Positions 9,453 through 19,432 of a stretch of 64,000 bases of DNA are shown here, one piece after another (within the stretch, counting starts at the first letter, position 1; each line of letters starts with the position of its first letter). Below the pieces are notes generated by a model. It worked only from the letters and a program-made list of their open reading frames with translations, did not search any database and was not told where the DNA came from. The position numbers were made by a program, and so were the translations under genes. This DNA comes from Roseibacillus sp. GTDB lineage: Bacteria > Verrucomicrobiota > Verrucomicrobiia > Verrucomicrobiales > Akkermansiaceae. Location: the NCBI GenBank assembly GCA_022448985.1, contig JAKVCR010000016.1:98633-162632 (forward strand). The letters run 5' to 3'.

Positions 9453-9667
9453 AATCTAACGGAAGGGCGAGGACAATTCTTTATTCCCAAACTATCCTCA
9501 TCGCAGGATCCAACCTCGGAAGTTCCTCCCAAATCTTCCAATTATATAGGTCAGTGGAAGTAGATGGGCAAATTTTCACTCCAGGGGGACAAGATCAAAA
9601 GAATCCATGGCGCACCCTTTTGCGTATCCTGAATTACCCAAGGGTCTCTCCCGGGGTGCCGGCAGCG

Positions 9668-11341
9668 TCAACTACCGTCCTCTGCTTCTTCCAGCAAACT
9701 GCGAATCTTGGCGGGAACGAAGGAGGCCTCAGTCGACTCATCCGCCGCAAGCTTCATCTGGTGACGGAGGATGTGCAGGGCAATGGGGGGAACATAATCC
9801 TCAAGGCAGGACCGCAAAGCCGCAACCGCATCCATCCCGGTAATCTTCACCTGCCGATAACACTTCACTGCGAGGGCCTCCGCAGCACCCGGGGTAAGGA
9901 AATCAGGCACGCGATCCTTCAATTCTCCAAAGGCTTCCTTGGGGATATCGAGCCCACGTTTGCGGGACAGTCCCCGCAGGAGGGCGAAGCCTTGCGCAGG
10001 CTCGGTGGTCGGAAAAAGTGGAATCTTGATATCAACCCGCCCCGGCCGTTTAAGATCAACTTCGATCAGGTCCGGCCGGCTGGAGGCGAGGACCCAGAGG
10101 AGATGGCCACGGTTGTCAGGATCCGACATCTCGCGTGCTATCATGGAATAGACCCGGCTCGACACTCCGGAGTCCCCGCTCGCCGATTGACGCTGTCCAA
10201 GCGCCTGATCGGCCTCGTCCACGAACACGATGCAGCGGCCCAGGGCGTGTAGGAGTGAAAAAATTTTCTCGAGGTTGGCTTCTGTACTGCCCACCCAGCG
10301 ATCACGGAAGTTGCGCAGGGTAACCACTGGCACCCCTGCCTCCCCGGCCAGACATTCCGCCAGATATGTCTTCCCGGTCCCCACCGGTCCACAGAAGAGG
10401 TAGCCCATGGGCAACGCCTGCAACTCGTCCTTGGCCCAGAGGGCCAGATCCTGGCGCAACCAATCCTTCACCGAGTCGAGTCCGATAACATCCTCAAGGT
10501 CGCGGTCGGGTTCAACGAACTCGATAAGCCCCTCACAGTCCTTCTCCACCAGCGTCTTCTTCAATTCCCCAAGGTCCTCGGCATCAAGCGGCCGGTTCTC
10601 ATGGTTGTGCCGCTGCAGGAGCCCCTGTACCGAGCTGAGGCTGGCGCCCGAAAGGCGGCGGGCCGGAAGGTCGAGGCGACCTTCAAAGTTCTGCAATCCG
10701 ACGGGATAGTCCGATCGCAGGGCCTCCAGAGCTCCCCCCAGCTCCTCTTCGCCAGGGAGCGGGATCTGCTGGACGCTGGTTCGCGGGTTCCCCGCTACCA
10801 GCGGATGCAGATTGTTGATGTGATCGGAGAGTAAAAACGCTGCCTGCCCGTTTTCATTGAGCCGGGCATCGGCCGCCCAGGAGCGAAGGAGAGAAGCCAC
10901 TGCGCTAAGGTTGTTACTGTAGGCGGTGGGGTTGTTGGGTGCCACCAGGTGAGCCTGGCGGATGATGATCGCCACTCGCGGGGCCTCGCGTTTGATGGCC
11001 CGCAGGTTCCTCAGGTAGATGAGATAGTGCGTGAGATCCCGGACGGCCGCGAGAGGATCGGTCGGCGACGGTCGCAGCCGATCCTCTTCTCCAGAGGACC
11101 AGTCTGCCACCAATTCCTGCCCGCGCTCCACACGCAACCCGAGGCCCAACTCATAGGAGAAAACCACCTCGAACTGTGGGAGGAGGACTTCCAGCAGAAA
11201 ATCATTGAGCCGTCCCAACCGCGGATTTTCACCGGGCAACAGGAAGAGGTCATTAATATTGCCATGCAGGATAAAGCAGCCCGCCGTCCCGGACTCATAC
11301 CGGGCGATGACTTCACGGGCCCAGGAAGGCAGTCCGGCCAT
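9668..11341 (-). CDS. AAA+ ATPase with degenerate N-terminal AAA-like domain (Ycf46/Vps4-like architecture)
   Basis: Walker A GPVGTGKT, Walker B CIVFVDEADQALG, Arg-rich SRPDLIEVDLKRPGRVDIKI; N-terminal RVAIIIRQAHLVAP resembles a degenerate Walker B. Confidence 0.85.
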   Translation of the reverse strand: MAGLPSWAREVIARYESGTAGCFILHGNINDLFLLPGENPRLGRLNDFLLEVLLPQFEVVFSYELGLGLRVERGQELVADWSSGEEDRLRPSPTDPLAAVRDLTHYLIYLRNLRAIKREAPRVAIIIRQAHLVAPNNPTAYSNNLSAVASLLRSWAADARLNENGQAAFLLSDHINNLHPLVAGNPRTSVQQIPLPGEEELGGALEALRSDYPVGLQNFEGRLDLPARRLSGASLSSVQGLLQRHNHENRPLDAEDLGELKKTLVEKDCEGLIEFVEPDRDLEDVIGLDSVKDWLRQDLALWAKDELQALPMGYLFCGPVGTGKTYLAECLAGEAGVPVVTLRNFRDRWVGSTEANLEKIFSLLHALGRCIVFVDEADQALGQRQSASGDSGVSSRVYSMIAREMSDPDNRGHLLWVLASSRPDLIEVDLKRPGRVDIKIPLFPTTEPAQGFALLRGLSRKRGLDIPKEAFGELKDRVPDFLTPGAAEALAVKCYRQVKITGMDAVAALRSCLEDYVPPIALHILRHQMKLAADESTEASFVPAKIRSLLEEAEDGS

Positions 11342-11370
11342 GGCTTTACAATGATTCTGCGCTCGTCGCC

Positions 11371-12135
11371 CTACTCACTGACGGAAGGACCCATCGTTCC
11401 CCTTGAGCTATCCTCTTCTTCGCCCTCTCCGCCCCCGGGCGCTGTTTCCGTATCCTCCAGCTCGATGCCCTCGGCAGCAGCAAAATCAGCAAGGGCGAGT
11501 TCCTCCATGGCGGATTTTTCAGCCTCCGCAATCTCGATTTCACTCAAATCCATGCTGTCACGGGCCACCCGGGCCCGGCCCGCAGCCTTGGTCCGCTCCT
11601 CTTCCACCATTTCTTCGAGACGGTTAAGGGTATCTCCTGAGCCCCCGATCTTGGTTACCATCCCGGCGGCCATCTCGTTAAGTTCGGCCGTGGCCCTCTG
11701 CACCTCCATGTCGTTGATGCCCCTCGTGATCTTCTCAATTCGCGCCTTGGCCTCCCGCACGCTGGTATCACGGGCGCGGATCAACTCCCTGTAGCGCTTT
11801 TCCGCTTCCTCAAACTGGACCGCCACCTCATCGTGAGACTTGCCAACCTGCTTGAGCTTGAGCGCCAGTTGCCCCGCCGCGGCCCGGTTTCCCGCTTTCA
11901 AATTGGCGGCCGTCTTGGCCCGCAATTCCTCTTCCTGCTCATCAAGTTTCCGCGCCCTTGAATTCAGATCCTCCACCAGGGCCGCGTGAGAGGCGAGAGC
12001 GGTATTGAACTTGGTCGTCTGCTTCCGAAGGTTTTCTTTCTCGACCTCAAGCAAGGCCTTCGGATTCGCCCTCTCTGCCTTTCCAATCAGGCGCAGAAAA
12101 ATCCCCTTAATGATATTGCCGATCCGCTTGAACAT
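11371..12135 (-). CDS. PspA/IM30 (ESCRT-III superfamily) protein
   Basis: MFKRIGNIIKGIFLRLIGKAERANPKALLEVEKENLRKQ and long coiled coil with AEKRYRELIRARDTSVREAKARIEK; start placed at the internal Met 12135. Confidence 0.75.
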   Translation of the reverse strand: MFKRIGNIIKGIFLRLIGKAERANPKALLEVEKENLRKQTTKFNTALASHAALVEDLNSRARKLDEQEEELRAKTAANLKAGNRAAAGQLALKLKQVGKSHDEVAVQFEEAEKRYRELIRARDTSVREAKARIEKITRGINDMEVQRATAELNEMAAGMVTKIGGSGDTLNRLEEMVEEERTKAAGRARVARDSMDLSEIEIAEAEKSAMEELALADFAAAEGIELEDTETAPGGGEGEEEDSSRGTMGPSVSE

Positions 12136-12336
12136 AGTGAGTTGGAACTGATTCGGGCCAGCATGGCGTTTCGGACTGGAAGCGGCAAGTACAAGGAAAC
12201 GAAGGAATTGGAATGGCATGAGGGCATGAGTCCACGCCCCTCCGGTCAGAATCTACCTGGTCGTCTTGCTTTCAACCTCCAGACAATCCCCGTGGACACA
12301 GGCGTCGTATTTTAGGGTCCTGCAGGGCTCGCCCCC

Positions 12337-13257
12337 GTGGTTTGGGGCTTGGACCCCCCGGTGCTTCCTGCTTTTCTTAAGGCCGTGTCACGAGCCGCTC
12401 CCCTCATCAAGTATCTCAGGCAGCTGGAGTGTGGTGGGCAGACGCATATTCGCTTGGATGAAGAGGCCAAGGAGGTGCTGCGGAGTCGGTTGCGGATGCG
12501 GAAGGAAAGCACTTCAACGCCTCCCCCGCTCCGCTCGCAAGGAGTTGCCAGCCTGAGCGCGGAAGCGAACCCGTCGGACCGGAAGGAGACGACCCCGCCA
12601 TCCGTTCCCGCCGTGCAGGCCGAGGGGGTCACCGCCACCGAAAAGCTCGCCTCCCTTAAATCCCAGGCCGAGAATTGGGGCCCGGCCCGCTCTCTGGAAT
12701 CGCTGCGCGAGCCCATGGTCTTCGCGGTCGGGAATCCGGCCGCTGATCTCATGCTGGTCGGTGAGGCTCCGGGTTACGAAGAGGAACGCCGACACGAGCC
12801 CTTCGTGGGCAGGGCTGGCCAAAAACTCGACCAGATCCTGGCCGCGATGGGTTTCGCCCGCGAAGACGTCTACATTTCCAATATCTGCAAATTTCGACCG
12901 GCCCTTAAAAACCAGACTACCAACAACCGCAAACCGACACCCCAGGAGATGAATGCCTGCCTTCCCTTCGTGCGGGCGGAGATCGAAATCGTGCAACCTA
13001 GGTGCATTGTGGCTCTGGGTGGAACGGCGGCGGAGGGCCTGCTCAACTACCAGGGGCAACCGGTAGGGCGAATGCGTGGACGCTGGCATGAATTCGAAGG
13101 CATCCCGGTGCGGGTCACCTACCACCCTTCCTATCTTCTCCACAACGACTCCGCGGTGAGCGAGAAGCGCAAAGTCTGGGATGACATGTTAAGTGTTCTG
13201 GAGTTTCTTGGTATGCCGATTTCTGAGAAACAGCGCGGATTTTTCGCTGAAAAATAG
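12337..13257 (+). CDS. Uracil-DNA glycosylase (family 4-like)
   Basis: LMLVGEAPGYEEERRHEPFVGRAGQKLDQILAAMG, VYISNICKFRP, VTYHPSYLLHN; long low-similarity N-terminus. Confidence 0.88.
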   Translation: MVWGLDPPVLPAFLKAVSRAAPLIKYLRQLECGGQTHIRLDEEAKEVLRSRLRMRKESTSTPPPLRSQGVASLSAEANPSDRKETTPPSVPAVQAEGVTATEKLASLKSQAENWGPARSLESLREPMVFAVGNPAADLMLVGEAPGYEEERRHEPFVGRAGQKLDQILAAMGFAREDVYISNICKFRPALKNQTTNNRKPTPQEMNACLPFVRAEIEIVQPRCIVALGGTAAEGLLNYQGQPVGRMRGRWHEFEGIPVRVTYHPSYLLHNDSAVSEKRKVWDDMLSVLEFLGMPISEKQRGFFAEK

Positions 13258-13401
13258 GCCGTCGCGAGGTTGTCCGGTAAGGATTGAAAAATCTTGTGCG
13301 AATCCGGCGCAGTTCGACGTTTCATGTCCCTGGTGGGCGGCACCTCTCGCCGCCCCACCCGACCCTTTCTTTTCTTCTTTGCAGTCTTAAGAATCGGTCG
13401 A

Positions 13402-13437
13402 GCCCCGCCGGACTAATCTCCGGCGGGGCTTCTTTCT
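13402..13437 (+). terminator. Rho-independent terminator-like hairpin
   Basis: GCCCCGCCGG-actaatct-CCGGCGGGGC perfect 10-bp stem followed by ttctttct. Confidence 0.75.
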
Positions 13438-13562
13438 ACAACTGATGCCGCCGCTGAAGCACGCCACGGCAAAAATCCAGAAGTCGCCCCGCCACCTTCC
13501 CGGAGCCCTTTGGCCCGTCCCCGCTTTTGACATTCCGGGCTTCCACTTCCAAGCTCCCTCCC

Positions 13563-15662
13563 ATGTCTGATCATCCCTTTCTGGCCGACGAGTTTCACAT
13601 CCGCTGGTCACAACTTGTCCCGGAGAAGGTGGAAGTCGATATCGAGGCCGGTATTACGGAAGCGCAGGGCTACATCGATGGGATCTGCACGGTTTCCGCT
13701 GCGGATGCCAACTACGAAAATACCTTCGCCGCGCTTGAATTGGCCACCGAGGCGCTCTCCAGGGGATGGGGACGCCTCAATCATCTCGCGTCCGTCCGGG
13801 ATAACGACGCCCAGCGGGAAGCTCTCAACAAGATGCTTCCAAGGGTCACCGCTTTCTACGCCTCCATCCCCCTCAACGCGGAGCTTTGGTCCACCTTGAA
13901 ATCTTTTGTCAGCTCCGAGGAAGCGAAAGGCCTCGACCCCGTGTCCAAGCGTTTTGTGGAGGAGACCTGCGCAGAATTCCGCGATGCCGGCGCGGATCTT
14001 TCCCCGGAAAAAAAGGTGCGCATGGCCGACCTGCAAAGCGAGCTGGCCGAGGTCACAAAGAAATTTGGTGAAAACGTCCTCGATTCCGTCAAAGAGTGGG
14101 AGCTCATCGTCGAGGACGAGGGGGAACTAGCCGGGCTTCCCGAGAGTTGCCGGGCAGCTGCCCGCGCAGATGCAACTGCGAAAGGCCTGGGCTCCGAGGA
14201 AGCCCCCTGCTGGCGCTTCACCATGCAGTTCCCCTCCTTCTATCCCGTTCTCCAGTATGCTGAGAGCGAAGACCTTCGCAAACGCATCTTCGAAGGCCGG
14301 GGCACTATAGGTTTTAATGAGAAATTCGATAATTCGGAGCTGGTCTGGCGGATTGTCAAGCTGCGCCAGGAGAAAGCCGATCTTCTCGGCTTCCCCAATT
14401 TTGCCGACCTCAGCCTCCAGCGCAGCATGGTCCGCAACGGAACCCGGGCGATCCGGTTCGTCGAAGATCTCCACCACCGAATCGTAGAGGCCTTCCGGGA
14501 AGAGTGTTCCCAACTGGAGACCTACAAGGCCGAAAAGACCGATACCCAGCCTTCTCCGCTTGAACCCTGGGAAGTCTCCTACTGGGCAGAAAAGCAGCGC
14601 AGGGAACGCTACGATTTTGATGACGAGGACCTACGCCCCTACTTCCAGGTCGAAAGCGTCATGGAGGGGCTCTTCGGCCTCACGAGCCGTCTTTTCGGTA
14701 TTAGCATCACCCCCTGCAAAGGTGCCTACCATGAACCGGGACCCTCCGCCCCCAACGACACGATTGAAGTCTGGCATCCCGACGTCGCCTTTTACGATCT
14801 CCACGATTCCGCCTCAGGCGAGCACCTCGGTTCATTCTATGCCGACTGGCATCCGCGGGAGTCGAAACGAAGCGGGGCCTGGATGAACTATCTGGAGACC
14901 GGCCTCCCCAAAAAAAATGGGACGGCCCGCAAACCTCATCTCGGCTTGATTACAGGAAACCTTACCAAGCCGATCGGGGACCAACCCGCCCTCCTTACCC
15001 ATAGTGAGGTGGAAACCATCTTCCACGAGTTTGGTCACCTCCTTCACCAGCTCCTCAGCGATGTCCCCGTCAAGAGCCTCGCCGGAGTCAGCGTCCCCCG
15101 CGACTGGGTGGAGCTCCCATCCCAGATCATGGAGAACTTCTGCTGGGACCGTGAATCACTCAACTTTTTTGCCCGCCATCACGAAACCGGGGAGCCCATC
15201 CCGGACGACCTCTTTGAGAAAATGATCGCGGCCCGCAATTATATGAGCGCCTCCACCACCATGCGGCAGCTCGCCCTGGGAAAACTCGACCTTGAATTCC
15301 ACATCCAGCCCACGCTTTACCTCGATCGTAATCTAGACGAGGTGGATCGCGAGATCCTGACCGAGTACAAGGCCACGTTGGCCTCTCCCTCCCCCACCAT
15401 CGCCCGCCAGTTCAATCACCTCTTTGACAGCCCTGGCGGATACGCCGCGGGATACTACTCCTACAAATGGTCGGAGGTTCTCGATGCCGATGCCTTCACC
15501 CGCTTCCGGAGCGAGGGGGTCCTCAACCCGGAAACCGGACGCGCCTTCCGGGAAAGCATCCTGAGCAAGGGCAACTCCCGCCCGGTAGATGAACTCTACC
15601 GCGATTTCATGGGCCGCGAGCCAGAATTACAGCCTCTCCTTGAGCGCAACGGGCTGGCCTGA
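13563..15662 (+). CDS. M3 family oligopeptidase (oligopeptidase A-like)
   Basis: Zinc-binding HEFGHLLHQLLS; start at MSDHPFLADEF; M3 C-terminal GYAAGYYSYKWSEVLDADAF. Confidence 0.95.
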   Translation: MSDHPFLADEFHIRWSQLVPEKVEVDIEAGITEAQGYIDGICTVSAADANYENTFAALELATEALSRGWGRLNHLASVRDNDAQREALNKMLPRVTAFYASIPLNAELWSTLKSFVSSEEAKGLDPVSKRFVEETCAEFRDAGADLSPEKKVRMADLQSELAEVTKKFGENVLDSVKEWELIVEDEGELAGLPESCRAAARADATAKGLGSEEAPCWRFTMQFPSFYPVLQYAESEDLRKRIFEGRGTIGFNEKFDNSELVWRIVKLRQEKADLLGFPNFADLSLQRSMVRNGTRAIRFVEDLHHRIVEAFREECSQLETYKAEKTDTQPSPLEPWEVSYWAEKQRRERYDFDDEDLRPYFQVESVMEGLFGLTSRLFGISITPCKGAYHEPGPSAPNDTIEVWHPDVAFYDLHDSASGEHLGSFYADWHPRESKRSGAWMNYLETGLPKKNGTARKPHLGLITGNLTKPIGDQPALLTHSEVETIFHEFGHLLHQLLSDVPVKSLAGVSVPRDWVELPSQIMENFCWDRESLNFFARHHETGEPIPDDLFEKMIAARNYMSASTTMRQLALGKLDLEFHIQPTLYLDRNLDEVDREILTEYKATLASPSPTIARQFNHLFDSPGGYAAGYYSYKWSEVLDADAFTRFRSEGVLNPETGRAFRESILSKGNSRPVDELYRDFMGREPELQPLLERNGLA

Positions 15663-15670
15663 ACAGGCAA

Positions 15671-17212
15671 CTACTTCTCCCGCTCCACTCGAAATCTCTC
15701 CGGCAGCCAGGAAGTGGCTAGCACATCGTTGATCTCGGCCACCGCCCCGGACTCCTCCCCGGTCTTGAACTCCTTGACGTAGGTCAACTTGAGGAGGGCC
15801 ATCACGGCTTCGTGACGATTGAAGCTCACCGGCTCATTACGCAAGGCATCGGAAATTTGCCAGTCATCTCCAAGACCGCGACTGGCATAAGCCAGAACCT
15901 TGTGCTTCTCGGCATAATCGTGAAGCATGTAACTTTGCCACTTTTTCTTGTCGTCGTAGCCGCTGACGTATTGCTCCACCGGATACAGCCACACCCGCAT
16001 CTCTACCGGGCTTGTCGGCCGCTCGGAGAAAAACTCGTGCCAGGACATATCCCCAATTTCTTCAAAGAACTCCCAGAAGACCTTGGGCATCGCCCCCTCG
16101 GGAAGCACCAGCAGGCTGCGAGCCTTCTCCCCGGGCAAGCCTACCCGATAGAAAAACTGCGCCTTCCCATCCTTCCCAATCACCCGCTGCCGCAAACTCA
16201 GCTCGTAGGAACCTGGCTGGGAAAGCGGTTGGAAGTAGCGCTCGAACTTATCCTTGATTGCCTCTGACTCCCACACAAAGGGCCGCGCTGCCTTTGCACT
16301 GGTGGCATTGAGATACCCCCGGACCACAGTCTCGGCCGTGGCCGCTGCCGGATCATCCGCCATGAGCCTGCTGAGGTCTGTTCCCTGGGGAGCCGGAAGG
16401 TTCAGTTCTTCGTTGGCACGCCTGCCAGCAGTGAGACCTTCCATCCATAAAATGGTCCCCATTATCAACGCTCCTACCAGAACCGTGGACACTGCAACCG
16501 TGGTCTTGGGATAGTTGCTCATCAGCCAGGAGAAACCGGTCCGGTCGGCAGGGGCCGCCCGCTCATCCCAATCCCCCTGAGTGTGCTTTTCGCGCCGAAA
16601 CTCATGCGCGGCCCTGGCGGCTTCCCGGCGCACCAGCACACGGGCATCCACGGGGTTGGCCTTGCCATTGCCACAGAACTTTTCCTTCTCCTCCGGCTCC
16701 AGGTGGACGATTTTCCCATCCTCGTCCTCCCCGTTGCCTTTGCCCATGACAACCTTCACCCCGTTGGTCTGGGAGCCGTCCTTTTCGGGGACCGGATCCG
16801 AAGCGGTTCCCTCCTCCACTGCCACCTCGCTCCGCTCCTCTTCCTTTTCGTCCGGGACCGTGGCTCCTCCCTGTTCGTGCCGTGTCAGCCGTTCATCAAG
16901 GTGCCCAATGGAATGCGCGAGGGACTCAAGCGCCCTGGCCAACACCAGTTCCACGCTGTTTTCATCCTCCGATTCCTCGGTCGTTTTCTTATAACGCCCG
17001 ACCAGCAGCGAGGACTTGTCCGCCACCGAACTCAAATCCACATGCGCGAATTCCTCAGGCAGGCTCATACTGACCGGGATGGCCATCTGTTCGTCGCACT
17101 CCCGGTAACGCACTTTCACCAGACATCCCGGGCAGGTCTCCTCCACCATGGGGGAGAGTTCCTCAAATTCCACTTCCGCACCGCAAGCGGCACATTTCAA
17201 GGTTATGGGCAT
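15671..17212 (-). CDS. Hypothetical membrane protein with N-terminal zinc-ribbon-like motif
   Basis: CAACGAEVEFEELSPMVEETCPGC Cys pairs; single TM TTVAVSTVLVGALIMGTILWM; acidic linker. Confidence 0.7.
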   Translation of the reverse strand: MPITLKCAACGAEVEFEELSPMVEETCPGCLVKVRYRECDEQMAIPVSMSLPEEFAHVDLSSVADKSSLLVGRYKKTTEESEDENSVELVLARALESLAHSIGHLDERLTRHEQGGATVPDEKEEERSEVAVEEGTASDPVPEKDGSQTNGVKVVMGKGNGEDEDGKIVHLEPEEKEKFCGNGKANPVDARVLVRREAARAAHEFRREKHTQGDWDERAAPADRTGFSWLMSNYPKTTVAVSTVLVGALIMGTILWMEGLTAGRRANEELNLPAPQGTDLSRLMADDPAAATAETVVRGYLNATSAKAARPFVWESEAIKDKFERYFQPLSQPGSYELSLRQRVIGKDGKAQFFYRVGLPGEKARSLLVLPEGAMPKVFWEFFEEIGDMSWHEFFSERPTSPVEMRVWLYPVEQYVSGYDDKKKWQSYMLHDYAEKHKVLAYASRGLGDDWQISDALRNEPVSFNRHEAVMALLKLTYVKEFKTGEESGAVAEINDVLATSWLPERFRVEREK

Positions 17213-17506
17213 CGATGGGTTCCAGCGTTCGCTGATCGGTCGGATCTAGCAAGGCAGAGTTACAATACGGCATCGGGAAGGAAACAAGGAAGAAGATGAG
17301 ATCCCGAGCAGCGTGCTAAATGGGGACTGGCTCCCATTTAACTCACAATCATACGGATTGCTTCAGCTCTTGCCGTCGTCGCTCGGCGCTTCCTAGCAAC
17401 GGAAGCGGGAAAGCTGGCTGCAACGTCCTCGGTCCTTGCGATCGCGCTACAATGTTTCAGCCAATTTCTTTTATCACCCGGCCCTGAAGGGACCGACGGG
17501 ACTCGC

Positions 17507-17722
17507 TTATTCCCCTGCCGCCCCCGGGCGCTCTCGGTCGTCGGGGCGTATGCGGACGCTTGCCGCAGTGCTGGTAACCACCTCCCGCTCCTCACCTACA
17601 GCTGTCACGGCAGGAGAAGACGAGCCCAGATAGCTATCCACGGGAACAGCCCAAAAGTAAGTTGTCGTCAACCATGCAAAAATCAGGGTCGCAGCTAACG
17701 GCACGAAAAGGCGAACGGTCAT
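17507..17722 (-). CDS. Small hypothetical secreted or membrane protein
   Basis: 71 aa ORF with hydrophobic N-terminus MTVRLFVPLAATLIFAWLTTTYFWA preceded by an AT-rich region. Confidence 0.35.
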   Translation of the reverse strand: MTVRLFVPLAATLIFAWLTTTYFWAVPVDSYLGSSSPAVTAVGEEREVVTSTAASVRIRPDDRERPGAAGE

Positions 17723-17902
17723 AAATTGCGCGAATGTAAGGGGTAAAGGAAATGCATTATTTATTAAATATCAATTATTTGCAACCTTTTAAAGGGTAGC
17801 TAACCGGCTGCCTGTAGCTTGAACTCCCATCATCCAGGACCCGCGGTGCTACAAAATCAGCCGGGAGGAAACGCCGCGGGAAACATCTGCGCCGATTTGA
17901 AC

Positions 17903-19336
17903 CTACTTCCGCACCAACACAGTCGGTCGGGAAGTCGTTCCGTAACGGTCAACCGCGCTCACTGCCACGGCGCGGGGGGATCCGCTCAAAGTGAAATCCA
18001 ACCGCCCCCCATGAGTAACCGCCATGGTCTCCCACCGTGAACCGTAACGTGCCTGTAGCACGTACTTTGATGCAGTTGGAACTCGCGACCAGCGCACCAG
18101 CGTTCCGCTCCTTGCCTTGGTCGCGCTGGCACCGGGCGCGGGGGGCTCAGATTTGCTCGCCCACGGCATGGGCGGCACAAGAGCGGGGCCAGTATAAATA
18201 CTCTTTGCCAGCGCGCTGGTGACCCCTCCGCGATTCTGCATGAGAGCCTTCGCGCTCCAGTGTACGTGCCCGGCGTAATTCTTCCCGATGGTTCGGGAGA
18301 GCTTAACCTGACTGACAATTTCACTGGCGGGCCGCCCGGGATCCTCGCTGGACTTGATCCTTGAGGTTGCAATACCAGGCCAGACCGGTCGGCGGCCCTG
18401 GCCACGCCACCAGTTCAAAAGCAGGGTATAACTCTGCGGTCCCTGAATCCTCCAGTAGAGCTGGGGGGATAGATAGTCACACCAGCCCGAGACCAGCCAT
18501 TTGCGCGAATCAGCCGCCAGGTGTTCGTAAGCATTAATATGAGCGGTAGTCCCCCGGGGAACCCCTGGCTTCCAGATTCCGAACGGGCTGATGCCTATCC
18601 TTACCCACGGCTTGGCACCCTTCACCCTCGAGTACATCGAACGCACAAAGGAATTTACATAGCCCCGTCGCTGCGAAGGCGATTTCCCATCCGGGAAATC
18701 AGGCGTGGCGCGACCACCCACCACACTGGGATAGGGATAGAAATAGTCGTCGATATGCACTCCATCCACATCGTAGCGCCGCACCACGTCCATGATGACA
18801 TCAAGCGCCCGCTGGCGGGTAAAGCTGCTCGCGGGGTCCATCCATTTGTGAACCTTGAAGTTGCGGATAATGGACGGATGGGTGCGGGAAACATGCCGTG
18901 AGGACACGCGGTGATCCTTGTGGGGGACCGCCCGGAAGGGATTGAACCAGGCGTGTACTTCAATATTGCGCGCATGGGCCTGCTGGATGCAATAGGCCAG
19001 TGGATCGTAGCCGGGATCACGCCCCATTGTGCCGGTGAGCCATGGAGACCACGGCTCGATCCTGGACCGGTAGACCGCATCCGCCTGCGGCCGCACCTGA
19101 AAAATAATCGCGTTCATCCGCAGAGAGGCCATCTTGTCGAGGATCCGCCGCAGTTCTGCCTGCTGCGCCCCCCCGCTGAGTCCCTTCCTGCTGGGCCAGT
19201 CAATATTGTAGACGCAAGCGACCCAAGCCGCGCGGAACTCACGATCCGGGGAGGGCGCGTTCTCGCGGCTCGCAATATAACTCTGGGCGCCTGCTACGGA
19301 GAAAAGTCCCATCCACAATGCCAAAAGCCGGATCAT
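17903..19336 (-). CDS. Family 10-like glycosyl hydrolase (GHL10/YngK-type)
   Basis: FRAAWVACVYNIDWPSRKGLS, MNAIIFQVRPQADAVYRS, VHAWFNPFRAVPHKDHRVS, VHIDDYFYPYP. Confidence 0.88.
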   Translation of the reverse strand: MIRLLALWMGLFSVAGAQSYIASRENAPSPDREFRAAWVACVYNIDWPSRKGLSGGAQQAELRRILDKMASLRMNAIIFQVRPQADAVYRSRIEPWSPWLTGTMGRDPGYDPLAYCIQQAHARNIEVHAWFNPFRAVPHKDHRVSSRHVSRTHPSIIRNFKVHKWMDPASSFTRQRALDVIMDVVRRYDVDGVHIDDYFYPYPSVVGGRATPDFPDGKSPSQRRGYVNSFVRSMYSRVKGAKPWVRIGISPFGIWKPGVPRGTTAHINAYEHLAADSRKWLVSGWCDYLSPQLYWRIQGPQSYTLLLNWWRGQGRRPVWPGIATSRIKSSEDPGRPASEIVSQVKLSRTIGKNYAGHVHWSAKALMQNRGGVTSALAKSIYTGPALVPPMPWASKSEPPAPGASATKARSGTLVRWSRVPTASKYVLQARYGSRWETMAVTHGGRLDFTLSGSPRAVAVSAVDRYGTTSRPTVLVRK

Positions 19337-19432
19337 CGTGCCCTAACAGTTTCAGGTTTCCTAATCATTTCCAAGGCGATTCGCACCCGGCGAAAGCGGA
19401 AAGGCCCCCCTGCGCGCATCCGCCGCTTCTCC

